A DNA stretch of 64,000 bases from UBA7236 sp044227505 (GCA_044227505.1 JBGAWP010000005.1:47770-111769); one strand, 5' to 3'; positions 38,775 through 48,610 are shown, counted from the stretch's first letter. The notes: generated by a model not told the origin, from the sequence alone. Numbers and translations: made by a program.

Positions 38775-40418
38775 ATGAAAACGAAAAATATTTTAACATT
38801 TACATTACTTATTATTTTAACAATTACATCTCAGGCACAAAATGCATTTTGGGCAAAGGGATTTGCAACGGGAACTTGCGATATGCTCGCAACGGATGCA
38901 ATCGGAAATATTTATGCAGCTGCTGTTTTCAGCGATACAATAGAAATTGACGGTGTAGAAATCATCCCTGAAAATCCATATAACAGTTGGTTGGGAAAAT
39001 TTAATGCTGCTGGAGAACTTCAATGGATCGTTAATATCACCTCTACAAATATGGTGTATGTAAGAGATTTAATTGTAGATAATAATGGGAATATTGTAAT
39101 AGCAGGTAGTAGTCTTGGAATGGTTGATTTCGGCCCCTTACTCATGGGTAATGAGTCTGATAATTTTGGCAGGGCATTTATAGCGGTTTACAATCCTGAA
39201 GGAACTTGTATCGACATAACCGGGACAAATGGTGAAACGAATGTGCATTTTGTTGCAATTGCAACTGATGCAACAGGAAATTATGGAGTTTGCGGGGTAT
39301 CTGAAGGTTCATTTGCACATGGTGTCGAACTTGTGCCCTTTTATGGTGATACAGATGCGATCTACGGTTTGTTCGATAGCAATCTTGATCCCATTTGGAT
39401 GAAGACAATTGGCGGACCGGATGGAGATGGTGGATGTGCAATAGCATTTGATTCAAATGGCGAATTAATACTTTCCGGATATTTTGAGGGTGATTTTATG
39501 TTAACGGATGTTCCCTTTACCAGTTATGGGGATGTAGATATTTTTTTAGTTAAAACAGATACCGAAGGATATTTTCATTGGTTGCGTACATTAGGAAGTG
39601 AGAATAGCGAATATCAATATTGGATGGACATTGAATTGGACGCAAATGACTACATTTATTTAGCTGCAAATATGAATGAGGAAATCAGTCATCAGGGTGG
39701 AACAAATACTTCTTATGGCAGCACTGATTTTTTTGTTACCCGCTATAATAGTGCGGGTGGATTTGATTGGTTTGTTCACGGTGGTGGAGAAGCGGATGAT
39801 TTAATGTATGGAATGACAAAAGGAAATAATGATAACCTTTATGTGTATGGATATTTTACAGGTGCATTTGAAACAGACGGACTGGTTTTATATGCCGATG
39901 TAGCATATGATGGATTTTATTGTGAAATTGGAACTGATGGTTCTGCTAATTTAGTTGCGCAAACAGATGGCGACGACACGGAATCTTATACAGCAGCAAC
40001 AGTAGATATTTATAATAATTTGATCGGTGCGGGAATTGCAACCGAAAATATCACATTTGAAGGTGCAGGAACCATTGACGGCATTGCGGAAATAACTACA
40101 TTCTTAGTAAAATATGAGACGGTTTATTCCATTCCTGAAGTTGGAATTGAAGAAAATAAATATTCCATCAACTTTCAACTATATCCTAACCCAACAAGTA
40201 CAACCATCAATTTTGATTTTATTGAAAGCGAAATTGCAGGGAAAGAAATTATTATTATCAATGCATCCGGTGTAGAAATTACCAGATATAAGATGTTGGA
40301 TAATGATTATTCCGAAATTAATATTTCTTCACTTCCATCCGGAATATATAATGCAATAATTGTATCAGAACATAATATACAAATAGGAGCTAAAGCCTTC
40401 GCTGTAATAGCCCAATGA
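38775..40418 (+). CDS. Secreted SBBP-type beta-propeller protein with T9SS sorting domain
   Basis: 547 aa. Signal peptide to about residue 21 (MKTKNILTFTLLIILTITSQ), then about seven blades of the SBBP/NHL-like pattern D-x-x-GN-x-Y-x-x-G (DAIGNIYAAAVF, DNNGNIVIAGSSLG, DSNGELILSGYFEG, DANDYIYLAANM), then a T9SS type A domain (INFQLYPNPTSTTINFDF). Probably displayed on or released from the cell surface. Function unknown. Ends at a shared bidirectional terminator. Confidence 0.75.
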   Translation: MKTKNILTFTLLIILTITSQAQNAFWAKGFATGTCDMLATDAIGNIYAAAVFSDTIEIDGVEIIPENPYNSWLGKFNAAGELQWIVNITSTNMVYVRDLIVDNNGNIVIAGSSLGMVDFGPLLMGNESDNFGRAFIAVYNPEGTCIDITGTNGETNVHFVAIATDATGNYGVCGVSEGSFAHGVELVPFYGDTDAIYGLFDSNLDPIWMKTIGGPDGDGGCAIAFDSNGELILSGYFEGDFMLTDVPFTSYGDVDIFLVKTDTEGYFHWLRTLGSENSEYQYWMDIELDANDYIYLAANMNEEISHQGGTNTSYGSTDFFVTRYNSAGGFDWFVHGGGEADDLMYGMTKGNNDNLYVYGYFTGAFETDGLVLYADVAYDGFYCEIGTDGSANLVAQTDGDDTESYTAATVDIYNNLIGAGIATENITFEGAGTIDGIAEITTFLVKYETVYSIPEVGIEENKYSINFQLYPNPTSTTINFDFIESEIAGKEIIIINASGVEITRYKMLDNDYSEINISSLPSGIYNAIIVSEHNIQIGAKAFAVIAQ

Positions 40419-40450
40419 GACAAATTATCTCAACAATGTTATTATAAACT

Positions 40451-40480
40451 AAAAAGCCGGCATCACTGCCGGCTTTTTTA
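40451..40480. terminator. Bidirectional terminator between convergent surface-protein genes
   Basis: AAAAAGCCGGCA and TGCCGGCTTTTT form an 11-12 bp stem with loop TCAC. The A and T runs let it work for both flanking genes, which converge on it. Confidence 0.9.
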
Positions 40481-40495
40481 ATTTAAAATATTTGA

Positions 40496-42199
40496 TTATT
40501 CAACTACTATTTTATTTGTAATTATTCCTGTAGCAGAATTTAAATTTATAGTATAGATTCCCGATGCAAGATCTGCAATATTCAATTGGATATTTTCTCC
40601 AACTTCCGAGTTGATCTGCATATTTTTTAACACCTGACCATTAATGGAAACTACACTTACATTTCCATTAAAACCAGCCGGAACATTTATATTAATGTTA
40701 TCAGTTGCAGGATTAGGATATACGATATCATTACCCATCAGCTCAGCACCTGTGCGCATAACATATACTGGAAATGCACCTGTAGTACCATCAACTAATG
40801 TATAATATAATCCAAATGCCTGACTACCTTCAGGATTTAATTCCGGAGATAGAAATCCACTTGCATATACAACTGCACTCTGCCCTAATACGCCTGTTAA
40901 ATTTGCTTCATAAGATGCAACCACGGTTTCTGGTGCATCACCTAAAGCTACATCTAAAATATAAGTTGTATTTGCAGGAACTATCTGGTATCCGCTAACT
41001 GCACCATAAAACACATTGTCTAATAATGTAGTTACATCACGGGCAATAATATCCACTGTTGGGGCATCAGGTGATCCATGTACTCCAAAAAATTCCAATC
41101 CATTTGCCCTGTCGCTAATTGCTTCGGTATTTTCTTTTACCAATAATTGAAATCCGATATCCAATCCATCAGGATTTGCAACAAACAGATCCGGATTTAA
41201 AACACCACTTGCCATAGCAATATAAGTATAACCAGCCTTGAAAGTTGCATTTATGATTGCAATTGCATCGTCAACCGATTCACTTGTAGGGGGAGCAACA
41301 GCGATACTCACCGGTGTATTACCTGGAACATCAATATATGGTGTTGCAGTTCTGAATTCAAAATTGTCGATTGCTAAAACACCATCAACATAAACATCAA
41401 CAAGAGCTGCAGCAGGGTCAGGAGAATTGTGAATTACCTGCAATTTGGAATTAGTAACAAAAGGTAAATTTTTTACTGTTCCATCAGGCAATGCATAAAA
41501 TAATTTAAATGATTTTCCATTATTATTTGCAACAGGATCTAAAAATCCACTCGCAAAAATTACTGCCGCTGCACCACCTGCATTTGATAAAAATGCTCTT
41601 GATGAAGTTACAATTGTTGCAGGATCAGCACCAGGTGTAACATCTATAATATATTTATCAGCAGGAACGCTAACATAGCCTGTAAAATTAGTATACGATG
41701 CATTGTCAACAACAGTTGCTACATCACGTGCAATTGCATCAACATTTGGTGCATCACTGGCACCGTGAAAAAATACAAAGTCGAGATTGTTAGGATCTAA
41801 ACTGCTTTCACGCATACCTGCATTAACAAATAAATTAAAACCTGTTGCAACACCATCCGGGTTTGCAGCAAAATCAGCGGGATTTAAAACACCGTTTGCA
41901 ATTATTACATACTTTTCTCCATCTGTTAATGTATAGGTGAATGTCGCAATACTTTCATCCGCAGTTAAACTTGTGGAAGGTGCAATGCCTATAGTTAATG
42001 GAATACCGGAAGGCGCATCAATAAATGGTGATGCAGTGCGGAATTTAAAGTCATTAATTAAAAGATCATCATTCAGGTATACGTCCACAACATTTGCTGC
42101 CGGATCTGCTGAATTATGAATTACCTGCACGCGTGCAGTTTGTGAGAATGCGGCTATCATCGATAACGACATTCCGAAGGTGAGAAGTACTTTTTTCAT
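40496..42199 (-). CDS. Secreted DUF4397 tandem-repeat protein with T9SS sorting domain
   Basis: 567 aa. Signal peptide (MKKVLLTFGMSLSMIAAFSQ), then two copies of a DUF4397 tandem of about 230 residues. Each copy pairs a LQVIHNSPDPAAALVDVYVD-like unit with a FFHGASDAPNVDAIARDV-like unit, giving four half-units. A T9SS type A domain (NDIVYPNPATDNININVP) closes the protein. The repeats are similar enough to suggest internal duplication. Probably a surface or extracellular structural or binding protein; biochemical role unknown. Confidence 0.85.
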   Translation of the reverse strand: MKKVLLTFGMSLSMIAAFSQTARVQVIHNSADPAANVVDVYLNDDLLINDFKFRTASPFIDAPSGIPLTIGIAPSTSLTADESIATFTYTLTDGEKYVIIANGVLNPADFAANPDGVATGFNLFVNAGMRESSLDPNNLDFVFFHGASDAPNVDAIARDVATVVDNASYTNFTGYVSVPADKYIIDVTPGADPATIVTSSRAFLSNAGGAAAVIFASGFLDPVANNNGKSFKLFYALPDGTVKNLPFVTNSKLQVIHNSPDPAAALVDVYVDGVLAIDNFEFRTATPYIDVPGNTPVSIAVAPPTSESVDDAIAIINATFKAGYTYIAMASGVLNPDLFVANPDGLDIGFQLLVKENTEAISDRANGLEFFGVHGSPDAPTVDIIARDVTTLLDNVFYGAVSGYQIVPANTTYILDVALGDAPETVVASYEANLTGVLGQSAVVYASGFLSPELNPEGSQAFGLYYTLVDGTTGAFPVYVMRTGAELMGNDIVYPNPATDNININVPAGFNGNVSVVSINGQVLKNMQINSEVGENIQLNIADLASGIYTINLNSATGIITNKIVVE

Positions 42200-42408
42200 T
42201 GTGTTCTATTTTTTAGTTTGATAATAAAACCAAATGCCTAATCACTTGTTCAGAAAATGTTTTGTTAAAAAAAGTTAAGCGGGGATTAAAACCGTAATAA
42301 TTGTCTTGCTGCAGATTGATAGCAAGTGTTTCAGAAATTGTTCAAAAAATAAATTAAATTTTTATTATTTTTTTTGTTGAAAGATCTATTAAACAAAATG
42401 TGTTATAA

Positions 42409-44679
42409 TCATCTACTCAAATTCTGCACCTGTTGAATCTTCCAATCCTTATATACAAACTTGATCTCATTATAACTGTAGTCCTTGCCTAAAATATCCC
42501 AGATGGCCTGTATGTTTCTATAATCATTAGTTGATGCATCAATAACAAGATCAATATTATTATCTTCATTATTTATGATTGATAATATACTATCAATTCT
42601 TTCCTGCGGTAAAATATCTGTTAATTTAATTTCACCCTCTAACATAAATGGTCCAAGATGTCCAATAATGGTACTTGCCTCAATATTTCGAATAAGGGCA
42701 ATTTCTTCTACAGTTTTACCTTCTTTTAAAAGTGTAACACTTTTATGCTGATAAGTTTCCGTTGGGGGTTCAATTTGTTTTGGTTCCGATGATTTTTTTT
42801 CCTTTTTTGGTTTTGCCGGCGGATCAGGTAATACGGGTAAATATTTTAAATATGCATTTTCTTCCTTAAGGAAAACAATATCCCCATAACTTACTGCACA
42901 TAATGTTTTAAGATGATGTTCCAATCCGGATAGTAATTCACGAACATATTTGTTGTATTTTCTAACCTTGGATGCTCCATATAAAGAAACAATGTGATCA
43001 GCAAGTGGTTGCAACAGATCCCTGGAAAAATTTTCCGCAAACCATGTTAATCCTTTAGTAACCCGTTCCTCTAATAACTTTGTATCGAGAGGTTCTTTAT
43101 TTAAAATGTTTTGAATTTGTTCTTTAAATTTTTCGGCTACCACATATTGTTCGCGTGATTTTTGAAGCATGGATTTTGCCAATATTATTGCACCTTTTAT
43201 ATCAGGAAGTTTTTTATTTTGAACAAATGCATAAAACTCTTCCTGATATTTTAATACCCTTCCATAATTAAATGCATTGATCAATAATTTATCCTGATAG
43301 TGTTTTTTCTCATCAGATAAAATGGCAGATAATCTTTCCACTTCCGCCTCCTGTTTTGCAAATGCAACAATTCTCTCGTCGGTTGCAATTACATAAGGAT
43401 TTATTTTCGATAACAATGTCATACCCTCCAATGTAGTGCATCGGCTTAAAGCAACATATACCTGACCCGGAGTAAATGATTGTCCCGCATCGATAATTAC
43501 ATTTTCAAAAGTTAAACCCTGACTTTTATGAATCGTTATTGCCCATGCAAGCCTAATTGGGTACTGTGTAAATTTTCCAAGTTCTTCCTCTTCTATTTCA
43601 TTTTTTTCTTTATTGAAATTATATCTGATATTTTCCCAGGTTTGTTTTTTCAGTTCAAATTCAGAACCGTCATCCTGCATTGTTACGGTTATTTTTTCAT
43701 TGGTTATTGCCTTAACAGTTGCAAGTTTTCCATTGTAAAAAGCGCGGTCTTCTCCGGTATCATTTTTTATGAACATGATCTGTGCGCCAACTTTTAACGT
43801 GAGATTTACTTCCGTTGGCAGGGATTTATCAGAAAAATCGCCTTCAATATTTCCTTTAAAAACAAATTCCGCTCCTGGCAGTTTATTTAATTCATCATTA
43901 TTTATTTTATCCGCTTTATAATTATGGGTAGTAATTGTTATTGCTTTTTCGGTATTTTCCAATTCGTAGATCGGGCGGTAACGACTATGCAGTAATTCAA
44001 AATCAAATTCCGTAACAGTATTATTGCGAACATTGTTAAGCAGGTCGATAAACGATTGTTGTTTTTGACGATACATTTTTTTTAGTTCGACATATACAAG
44101 GTCAATTTCTTTAATTACATGCGCATCGAAAAAAAACGGACTCATATAATAATCTTTCAAAATATTCCAATCGGCATCCGGAGCAACCGGTGGTAACTGA
44201 TACATATCTCCAATAAATAAAACCTGCACTCCCCCAAAGGGAATATTCTTTTTGCGGATTCCGCGTAAAATAGTATCAATGGTGTCCAATTTATCACAGC
44301 GCATCATGCTCACTTCATCTATTATCAGTAATTCCAGTTCTTCCATCACATCGCGTTTCTGGCTGTTTAATTGGATCTTGCTGAAAATATTGTGTTTATC
44401 AACTATATGCATATTCCCCGAAAATGCTTTTTTAACCGGAATAAACGGTTCAAAAGGCAATTGAAAAAAGGAATGCATGGTTACTCCGCCGGCATTAATT
44501 GCGGCAACTCCGGTAGGGGCAACAACAGCAAGGTTTTTTCGGGTGTTCTGTCGGATGTACCGCAAAAATGTGGTCTTTCCCGTTCCGGCTTTACCTGTTA
44601 AAAAAATGTTTTTAGATGTGTACTTCGTCAGTTCGGCGGCAATTCGAAATATTTCATTCGAGGCATCTGGATTTTGCAT
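42409..44679 (-). CDS. PIF1/RecD-like DNA helicase with C-terminal helix-turn-helix
   Basis: 756 aa superfamily 1B helicase. Walker A GKAGTGKTTFLRY and the PIF1-type PTGVAAINAGGVTMHSFFQL are near the N-terminus. Walker B is LLIIDEVSMMRCD, and LAWAITIHKSQGLTFENVII with VYVALSRC gives the later motifs. The C-terminal part has an HRDC-like segment and a helix-turn-helix unit (SVTLLKEGKTVEEIALIRN), typical of this phylum's PIF1 proteins. It probably acts in replication-fork or G-quadruplex maintenance. Monocistronic; divergent from kynU. Confidence 0.9.
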   Translation of the reverse strand: MQNPDASNEIFRIAAELTKYTSKNIFLTGKAGTGKTTFLRYIRQNTRKNLAVVAPTGVAAINAGGVTMHSFFQLPFEPFIPVKKAFSGNMHIVDKHNIFSKIQLNSQKRDVMEELELLIIDEVSMMRCDKLDTIDTILRGIRKKNIPFGGVQVLFIGDMYQLPPVAPDADWNILKDYYMSPFFFDAHVIKEIDLVYVELKKMYRQKQQSFIDLLNNVRNNTVTEFDFELLHSRYRPIYELENTEKAITITTHNYKADKINNDELNKLPGAEFVFKGNIEGDFSDKSLPTEVNLTLKVGAQIMFIKNDTGEDRAFYNGKLATVKAITNEKITVTMQDDGSEFELKKQTWENIRYNFNKEKNEIEEEELGKFTQYPIRLAWAITIHKSQGLTFENVIIDAGQSFTPGQVYVALSRCTTLEGMTLLSKINPYVIATDERIVAFAKQEAEVERLSAILSDEKKHYQDKLLINAFNYGRVLKYQEEFYAFVQNKKLPDIKGAIILAKSMLQKSREQYVVAEKFKEQIQNILNKEPLDTKLLEERVTKGLTWFAENFSRDLLQPLADHIVSLYGASKVRKYNKYVRELLSGLEHHLKTLCAVSYGDIVFLKEENAYLKYLPVLPDPPAKPKKEKKSSEPKQIEPPTETYQHKSVTLLKEGKTVEEIALIRNIEASTIIGHLGPFMLEGEIKLTDILPQERIDSILSIINNEDNNIDLVIDASTNDYRNIQAIWDILGKDYSYNEIKFVYKDWKIQQVQNLSR

Positions 44680-44756
44680 AATTTAATAAGGGTCATTTTA
44701 AAAGGATAAACTTAAGGAGTCAAATATAGAAAATTTGTGTGACAGCTTTATAGATA

Positions 44757-44780
44757 TTGTTGCGGGGAGATTTAACTTTG
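44757..44780 (+). promoter_or_regulatory. Promoter of kynU
   Basis: TAACTTTG at 44773-44780 matches TAnnTTTG, with TTG at 44757 in the -33 position. Only four bases separate the -7 element from the ATG, so the transcript would be leaderless or nearly so, unless the promoter is a chance match. Confidence 0.5.
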
Positions 44781-44784
44781 TGGC

Positions 44785-46071
44785 ATGGCGCAAACACATC
44801 CGCAATTTCAAAATGATCTTCAATTTGCAAAAGATCTCGACGCACAGGATACCCTGAAACATTTTAGAGAACTATTTTATTTTCCGCAATTCAACGGAAA
44901 GGATTCAATTTATTTTACGGGGAATTCACTTGGTTTACAACCAAAATCTACGAGAGGATTTATTGAACAAGAATTAAAGGACTGGGAAACCTTCGGTGTT
45001 GAGGGTCACTTACACGCGAAAAATCCCTGGTTGTATTATCATCATTTTTTGGAGGAGCAGACTGCGCGATTAGTTGGAGCAAAACCCATTGAAGTGGTGG
45101 TGATGAACACCCTGACAGTAAATTTAAATTTACTCATGATCAGTTTTTATCGCCCAACAAAAACGCGATACAAGATCATGATGGAATACATGGCATTTCC
45201 TTCCGATCAATACGCAATTGAAAATCAGGTTAAATTTCATGGGTATGACCCGAATGATGCAATTATAGAATTAACCCCGAGAGAAGGAGAATATACCTTG
45301 CGCACAGAAGATATTTTATCCTCCATAGAAAAAAACAAAAATGAACTTGCATTAATTATGATAGGTGGTGTAAATTATTACACCGGTCAATTATTTGATA
45401 TGCAAAAAATAACAGCACATGCAAAAAAATGTTCTGAAGAAATTGTGGTCGGATATGATCTTGCACACGCAGCTGGAAACGTGGAATTAAATTTACACGA
45501 CTGGAATGTTGATTTTGCTACATGGTGTTCCTATAAATATTTAAATTCGGGTCCGGGTGGAACAAGTGGCGTTTTTATTCACGAAATACATGCAAATAAT
45601 AATTCCTTACCTCGTTTAAGTGGATGGTGGGGAAATGAGGAAAGTACCCGTTTTAAAATGCAAAAAGGTTTTTTCCCACAACCAGGTGCTGCAGGTTGGC
45701 AGATGAGTAATGCACAAATTTTTTCCATGGCCGCACATCGCGCATCACTCGAAATTTTTGATAAAGCCGGAATGAAAAATTTGCACGAAAAAAGTGTATT
45801 ACTTACTGCTTATCTCGAATATTTATTATTGAACGGAAAAAGAAAAGATTTTAAAATAATTACTCCTTCCAATCCGGAAGAACGAGGCTGCCAGTTATCC
45901 ATCGTAATGGAAAAAGACGGCAAAAACACCTTCAACAAATTAACCGAAAACGGCATCATCGCCGACTGGCGCGAACCGGATGTGATAAGGGTTGCTCCGG
46001 TGCCTTTGTATAATTCGTTTGAAGATGTTTGGAGATTTGTACAGATCTTTGAAGAGAAGAATTTGTCGTAA
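44785..46071 (+). CDS. kynU: Kynureninase
   Basis: PLP-dependent hydrolase of 428 aa that cleaves kynurenine or 3-hydroxykynurenine to (3-hydroxy)anthranilate and alanine. YFTGNSLGLQPKSTRGFIEQ at the N-terminus and VVGYDLAHAAGNVELNLHDW are family signatures. K251 in CSYKYLNSGPGGTSG is the PLP lysine, and the GWWGNEES motif follows. Full family length. Sits between a helicase and a cytochrome gene rather than in a kyn operon, and is convergent with the cytochrome. Confidence 0.96.
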   Translation: MAQTHPQFQNDLQFAKDLDAQDTLKHFRELFYFPQFNGKDSIYFTGNSLGLQPKSTRGFIEQELKDWETFGVEGHLHAKNPWLYYHHFLEEQTARLVGAKPIEVVVMNTLTVNLNLLMISFYRPTKTRYKIMMEYMAFPSDQYAIENQVKFHGYDPNDAIIELTPREGEYTLRTEDILSSIEKNKNELALIMIGGVNYYTGQLFDMQKITAHAKKCSEEIVVGYDLAHAAGNVELNLHDWNVDFATWCSYKYLNSGPGGTSGVFIHEIHANNNSLPRLSGWWGNEESTRFKMQKGFFPQPGAAGWQMSNAQIFSMAAHRASLEIFDKAGMKNLHEKSVLLTAYLEYLLLNGKRKDFKIITPSNPEERGCQLSIVMEKDGKNTFNKLTENGIIADWREPDVIRVAPVPLYNSFEDVWRFVQIFEEKNLS

Positions 46072-46135
46072 ATCGACTGTTGTGAACTGCCTGACTGGTG
46101 AGTTGTCCGCTTTCGCTAAAGCTATGGCGGATAAA

Positions 46136-46202
46136 TGAGTGGTGAGGATGACACACAATAGCCGGATTTTTTATCCCTGCATAATGAATATTGACTCCTG
46201 AC
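46136..46202 (+). repeat. Single diverged copy of the 80-bp dispersed module
   Basis: GAGTGGTGAGGATG, then TAGCCGGATTTTTTATCC and ATTGACTCCTGAC. Same order of words as the 28160 array, read in the opposite orientation. A separate small hairpin (CCGCTTTCGCTAAAGC with TATGGCGG) precedes it at about 46108-46131. Confidence 0.65.
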
Positions 46203-46218
46203 TTTTTCGTACTACTTT

Positions 46219-46259
46219 CAAAAAAAAAGTTGACCCCCATCCCGAGATCAACTTTTTTT
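46219..46259. terminator. Bidirectional terminator between kynU and the cytochrome gene
   Basis: AAAAAAAGTTGA pairs with TCAACTTTTTTT around a 15-base loop. The two genes converge on it. Confidence 0.85.
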
Positions 46260-46288
46260 CATTCCTTCATTCCTTTCATTCCTTCATT

Positions 46289-46870
46289 TCAATGCGCACC
46301 AGGTGGCATATACGCAGGCACCTTATTATCAATAGGAGGAATTGATTTTAAATAAGCAAAAATTGCTTTTTGATCTTCTATTTTAAATTTCGCTACCTGT
46401 TCCCACGGCATAGGAGGCATAACCGGTCTGCCATTATCAAGACCTAAATGTTTACCGGTTGCAAAAATCTTTAAAAAATTTTCTTCGGTAAGATTAGCAA
46501 TTCCCGTTTCATGTGGGGTGAGATTTGCTGCGTAACTAGTCCCCCAAGGGCCAACTGCTGCCGTTAATTGATTGTATAATAAAACCCAGGGTCCTATCAT
46601 GGTGGAATCGTAAGGTGCAAGCATGGCATCAGCCGGGTGTCCGGATAACATTCTGCTCATGTCCATTGCAGGTCCTTTTTCAGTCATGATCTTTGGGGTG
46701 TGACAATCGTTACATCCACCGAGGGTTACTAAATATTCTCCATGTTTAATAGTTTCCTCCGGTGTCATTGCAGCCGGGTCTTCTCCTTTTTTTTCCGAGG
46801 ATTTTGAACAGCTGTAAATAATAAATGTTGTGCAAATTAATGCGAGTAAATAGGTGGTTGCTTTTCTCAT
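46289..46870 (-). CDS. Monoheme cytochrome c lipoprotein
   Basis: 193 aa from ATG 46870 (MRKATTYLLAL). An upstream ATG at 46912 would add residues that break the signal sequence, so I reject it. Lipobox IIYSC, then one c-type heme motif C-x-x-C-H (GGCNDCHTPK) near residue 60 and a probable distal Met (MPPMPWEQV). Similar small cytochromes carry electrons in the periplasm. The gene is divergent from kmo, and the shared region carries a TGTGA-N6-TCACA dyad. Confidence 0.85.
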   Translation of the reverse strand: MRKATTYLLALICTTFIIYSCSKSSEKKGEDPAAMTPEETIKHGEYLVTLGGCNDCHTPKIMTEKGPAMDMSRMLSGHPADAMLAPYDSTMIGPWVLLYNQLTAAVGPWGTSYAANLTPHETGIANLTEENFLKIFATGKHLGLDNGRPVMPPMPWEQVAKFKIEDQKAIFAYLKSIPPIDNKVPAYMPPGAH

Positions 46871-46923
46871 ATGGTTTTGGTTTAGAATATAAAAATATAA
46901 AAATTTTAACATTATTTTTTTGA

Positions 46924-46939
46924 TGTGATTTTAGTCACA
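46924..46939. promoter_or_regulatory. CRP/FNR-type operator between the cytochrome gene and kmo
   Basis: TGTGATTTTAGTCACA is a perfect TGTGA-N6-TCACA dyad, the classic CRP half-sites. Its centre lies about 33 bases upstream of the kmo -7 element, suiting class II activation. It could also control the divergent cytochrome gene. Confidence 0.6.
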
Positions 46940-46960
46940 ACCATAATTTATAAATAAACC

Positions 46961-46968
46961 TATTTTTG
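46961..46968 (+). promoter_or_regulatory. -7 promoter element for kmo
   Basis: TATTTTTG matches TAnnTTTG, 22 bases before the kmo ATG. Confidence 0.5.
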
Positions 46969-46990
46969 TTGGAGATAATAAATAAGAATA

Positions 46991-48349
46991 ATGCAGGTAA
47001 AAACAATCGCAATAATGGGAGCCGGATTAGTAGGTTCACTCCTCAGTATGTATTTGAAAAAGAAGGGTTATGATGTAAGTGTTTATGAGCGAAGGCCTGA
47101 TTTGCGGCTAACAGGTGCAGCAGGCGGAAGATCTATCAACCTCGCTATCAGCGAAAGGGGCTGGAAGGGTTTGGCGGGAGTGAATATGGAGGAGGAAATT
47201 CGAAAAATGGCCATTCCTATGCCCGGCAGGATGATACACGGGCTGGATGGCGGTTTAACATTTCAGCCCTATGGAAAGCCAGGTGAGGCTATAAATTCAG
47301 TTTCCCGGGGCGATTTGAACATTGCACTCGTTAATGCTGCTGAAAAAAGTGGCATTTCCTTCCATTTTAATCAACGAATCGTGGAAACGGATCTGACAGG
47401 AACTTATGCAACTATGGAAGATTGTGAAACCGGTTCAACTTATAAACTGCAGCCCGACCTGCTTATCGGTGCTGATGGAGCTTTTAGTCTGGCGCGTTAT
47501 ACCATGATAAAAAAAGATAAATTCAACTATGAACAGGTGTATGAAGATCACGGATATAAAGAATTAACAATTCCTGCAGGACCTGAAAACAGTTGGCTCA
47601 TCAATAAAGATGCACTCCATATATGGCCCAGGAAAAATTTCATGCTTATCGCACTTCCGAATTTGGACGGAAGCTTTACCTGTACCTTGTTTTTCCATGC
47701 TAAAGGCGAATTATCCTTCGAATCGATCAAAACAGAAGAGGATCTTCAGCAATTTTTTGAGCGTTATTTTCCCGATGTGATCCCTTTGATGCCAACGCTC
47801 AAACAGGATTATTTCCAAAATCCTACTGGTTCTTTAATGACGGTAAAATGTTTTCCCTGGGTAAATGGTAATACCTTGTTGTTAGGAGATGCGGCTCATG
47901 CAATAATTCCGTTTTACGGCCAGGGAATGAATTGCGGTTTTGAAGATTGCTCCGTTTTAGACACTATAATTGATGAAAATAATCACGACTGGAGTAAAAT
48001 ATTACCCGCTTTTCAATCATCCAGGAAAAAAAATAGCGATGCCATAGCAGATCTCGCCAAATTAAATTTTATCGAAATGCGCGATCTTGTTGCTGACCCT
48101 GATTTTCAATTAAAGAAAAAAATTGCCGCTAAAGTAAATCAGGTATATCCTGCAAAGTTTATTCCCGTTTACTCCATGGTTTCTTTCAGCAATATGCCTT
48201 ACAGTTTAGCACTAAAGGAATACAATCGCCAGAATGCAGTGCTGGATAGCGTTTTAGCTATGCCCGATATTAAAACCAAATGGGAAACGGAGTATTTTGA
48301 GGAGATTGCACAAAGGTTATTCAATCAAGGGGTGAGTGGTGAATGGTGA
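46991..48349 (+). CDS. kmo: Kynurenine 3-monooxygenase
   Basis: FAD-dependent hydroxylase of 452 aa that converts kynurenine to 3-hydroxykynurenine. N-terminal FAD motif IMGAGLVGSLLSMYLKKKGY, then RPDLRLTGAAGGRSINLAIS and LLLGDAAHAIIPFYGQGMNC (second FAD contact). KMO-specific SINLAISERGW is present. The last residues GVSGEW and the TGA stop are encoded by the first bases of a GTGAGTGGTGAATGG tandem, the same invasion as at batE. Upstream lies the CRP-like site; downstream come repeats and the IS. Confidence 0.95.
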   Translation: MQVKTIAIMGAGLVGSLLSMYLKKKGYDVSVYERRPDLRLTGAAGGRSINLAISERGWKGLAGVNMEEEIRKMAIPMPGRMIHGLDGGLTFQPYGKPGEAINSVSRGDLNIALVNAAEKSGISFHFNQRIVETDLTGTYATMEDCETGSTYKLQPDLLIGADGAFSLARYTMIKKDKFNYEQVYEDHGYKELTIPAGPENSWLINKDALHIWPRKNFMLIALPNLDGSFTCTLFFHAKGELSFESIKTEEDLQQFFERYFPDVIPLMPTLKQDYFQNPTGSLMTVKCFPWVNGNTLLLGDAAHAIIPFYGQGMNCGFEDCSVLDTIIDENNHDWSKILPAFQSSRKKNSDAIADLAKLNFIEMRDLVADPDFQLKKKIAAKVNQVYPAKFIPVYSMVSFSNMPYSLALKEYNRQNAVLDSVLAMPDIKTKWETEYFEEIAQRLFNQGVSGEW

Positions 48350-48438
48350 GTGGTGAGTGGTGAATGGTGAATGGTGAGTGGGTGAACGGTGAGTGGGTGA
48401 GTAGTGAGTGGTTGAGTGGTGAGTAGGTGAGTGGTGTG
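48333..48438 (+). repeat. GTGAGTGGTGAATGG low-complexity array overlapping the kmo stop
   Basis: About 100 bases of near-tandem 7-8 base words (GTGAGTG, GTGAATG, GTGAGTA). The kmo TGA lies inside the array. Confidence 0.85.
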
Positions 48439-48453
48439 TAGAGTTTAACGTTA

Positions 48454-48539
48454 GTGAGACCTTCGCTAAGAGCGAAAGCCTCACTGGAAAATTTATCAGG
48501 ATAACTATTGAGGCTTTCGCTCTTAGCGAAGGTCTCAAT
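48454..48539. repeat. Pair of REP-like palindromes in inverted orientation (family description)
   Basis: Copy at 48454-48484 reads GTGAGACCTTCGCTAAGAGC then GAAAGCCTCAC. The copy at 48507-48539 reads ATTGAGGCTTTCGCTCTTAG then CGAAGGTCTCAAT, its reverse complement with changed outer bases. The unit is an imperfect palindrome of about 31 bp (GAG-C-TTCGCT, 3-base centre, AGCGAA-G-CTC). Ten copies, all intergenic, occur in this window: 14597, 48454, 48507, 48611 (split by the IS), 50168 (partial), 55477, 58818, 59076, 61995 and 62146. Two inverted copies so close resemble a REPIN doublet. Confidence 0.88.
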
Positions 48540-48610
48540 AATGTTTGGGACCCCCAAAAATCCCTAAATACACCCCAAAAATCACCAACTAAAAGTAGCT
48601 CGTCGAAGCT

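Noticed and set aside
48454..48539. Inverted REP pair as an intrinsic terminator of kmo
   Set aside because: No T run follows on either strand and the unit recurs in many unrelated spacers; it may still slow transcription or protect RNA ends.
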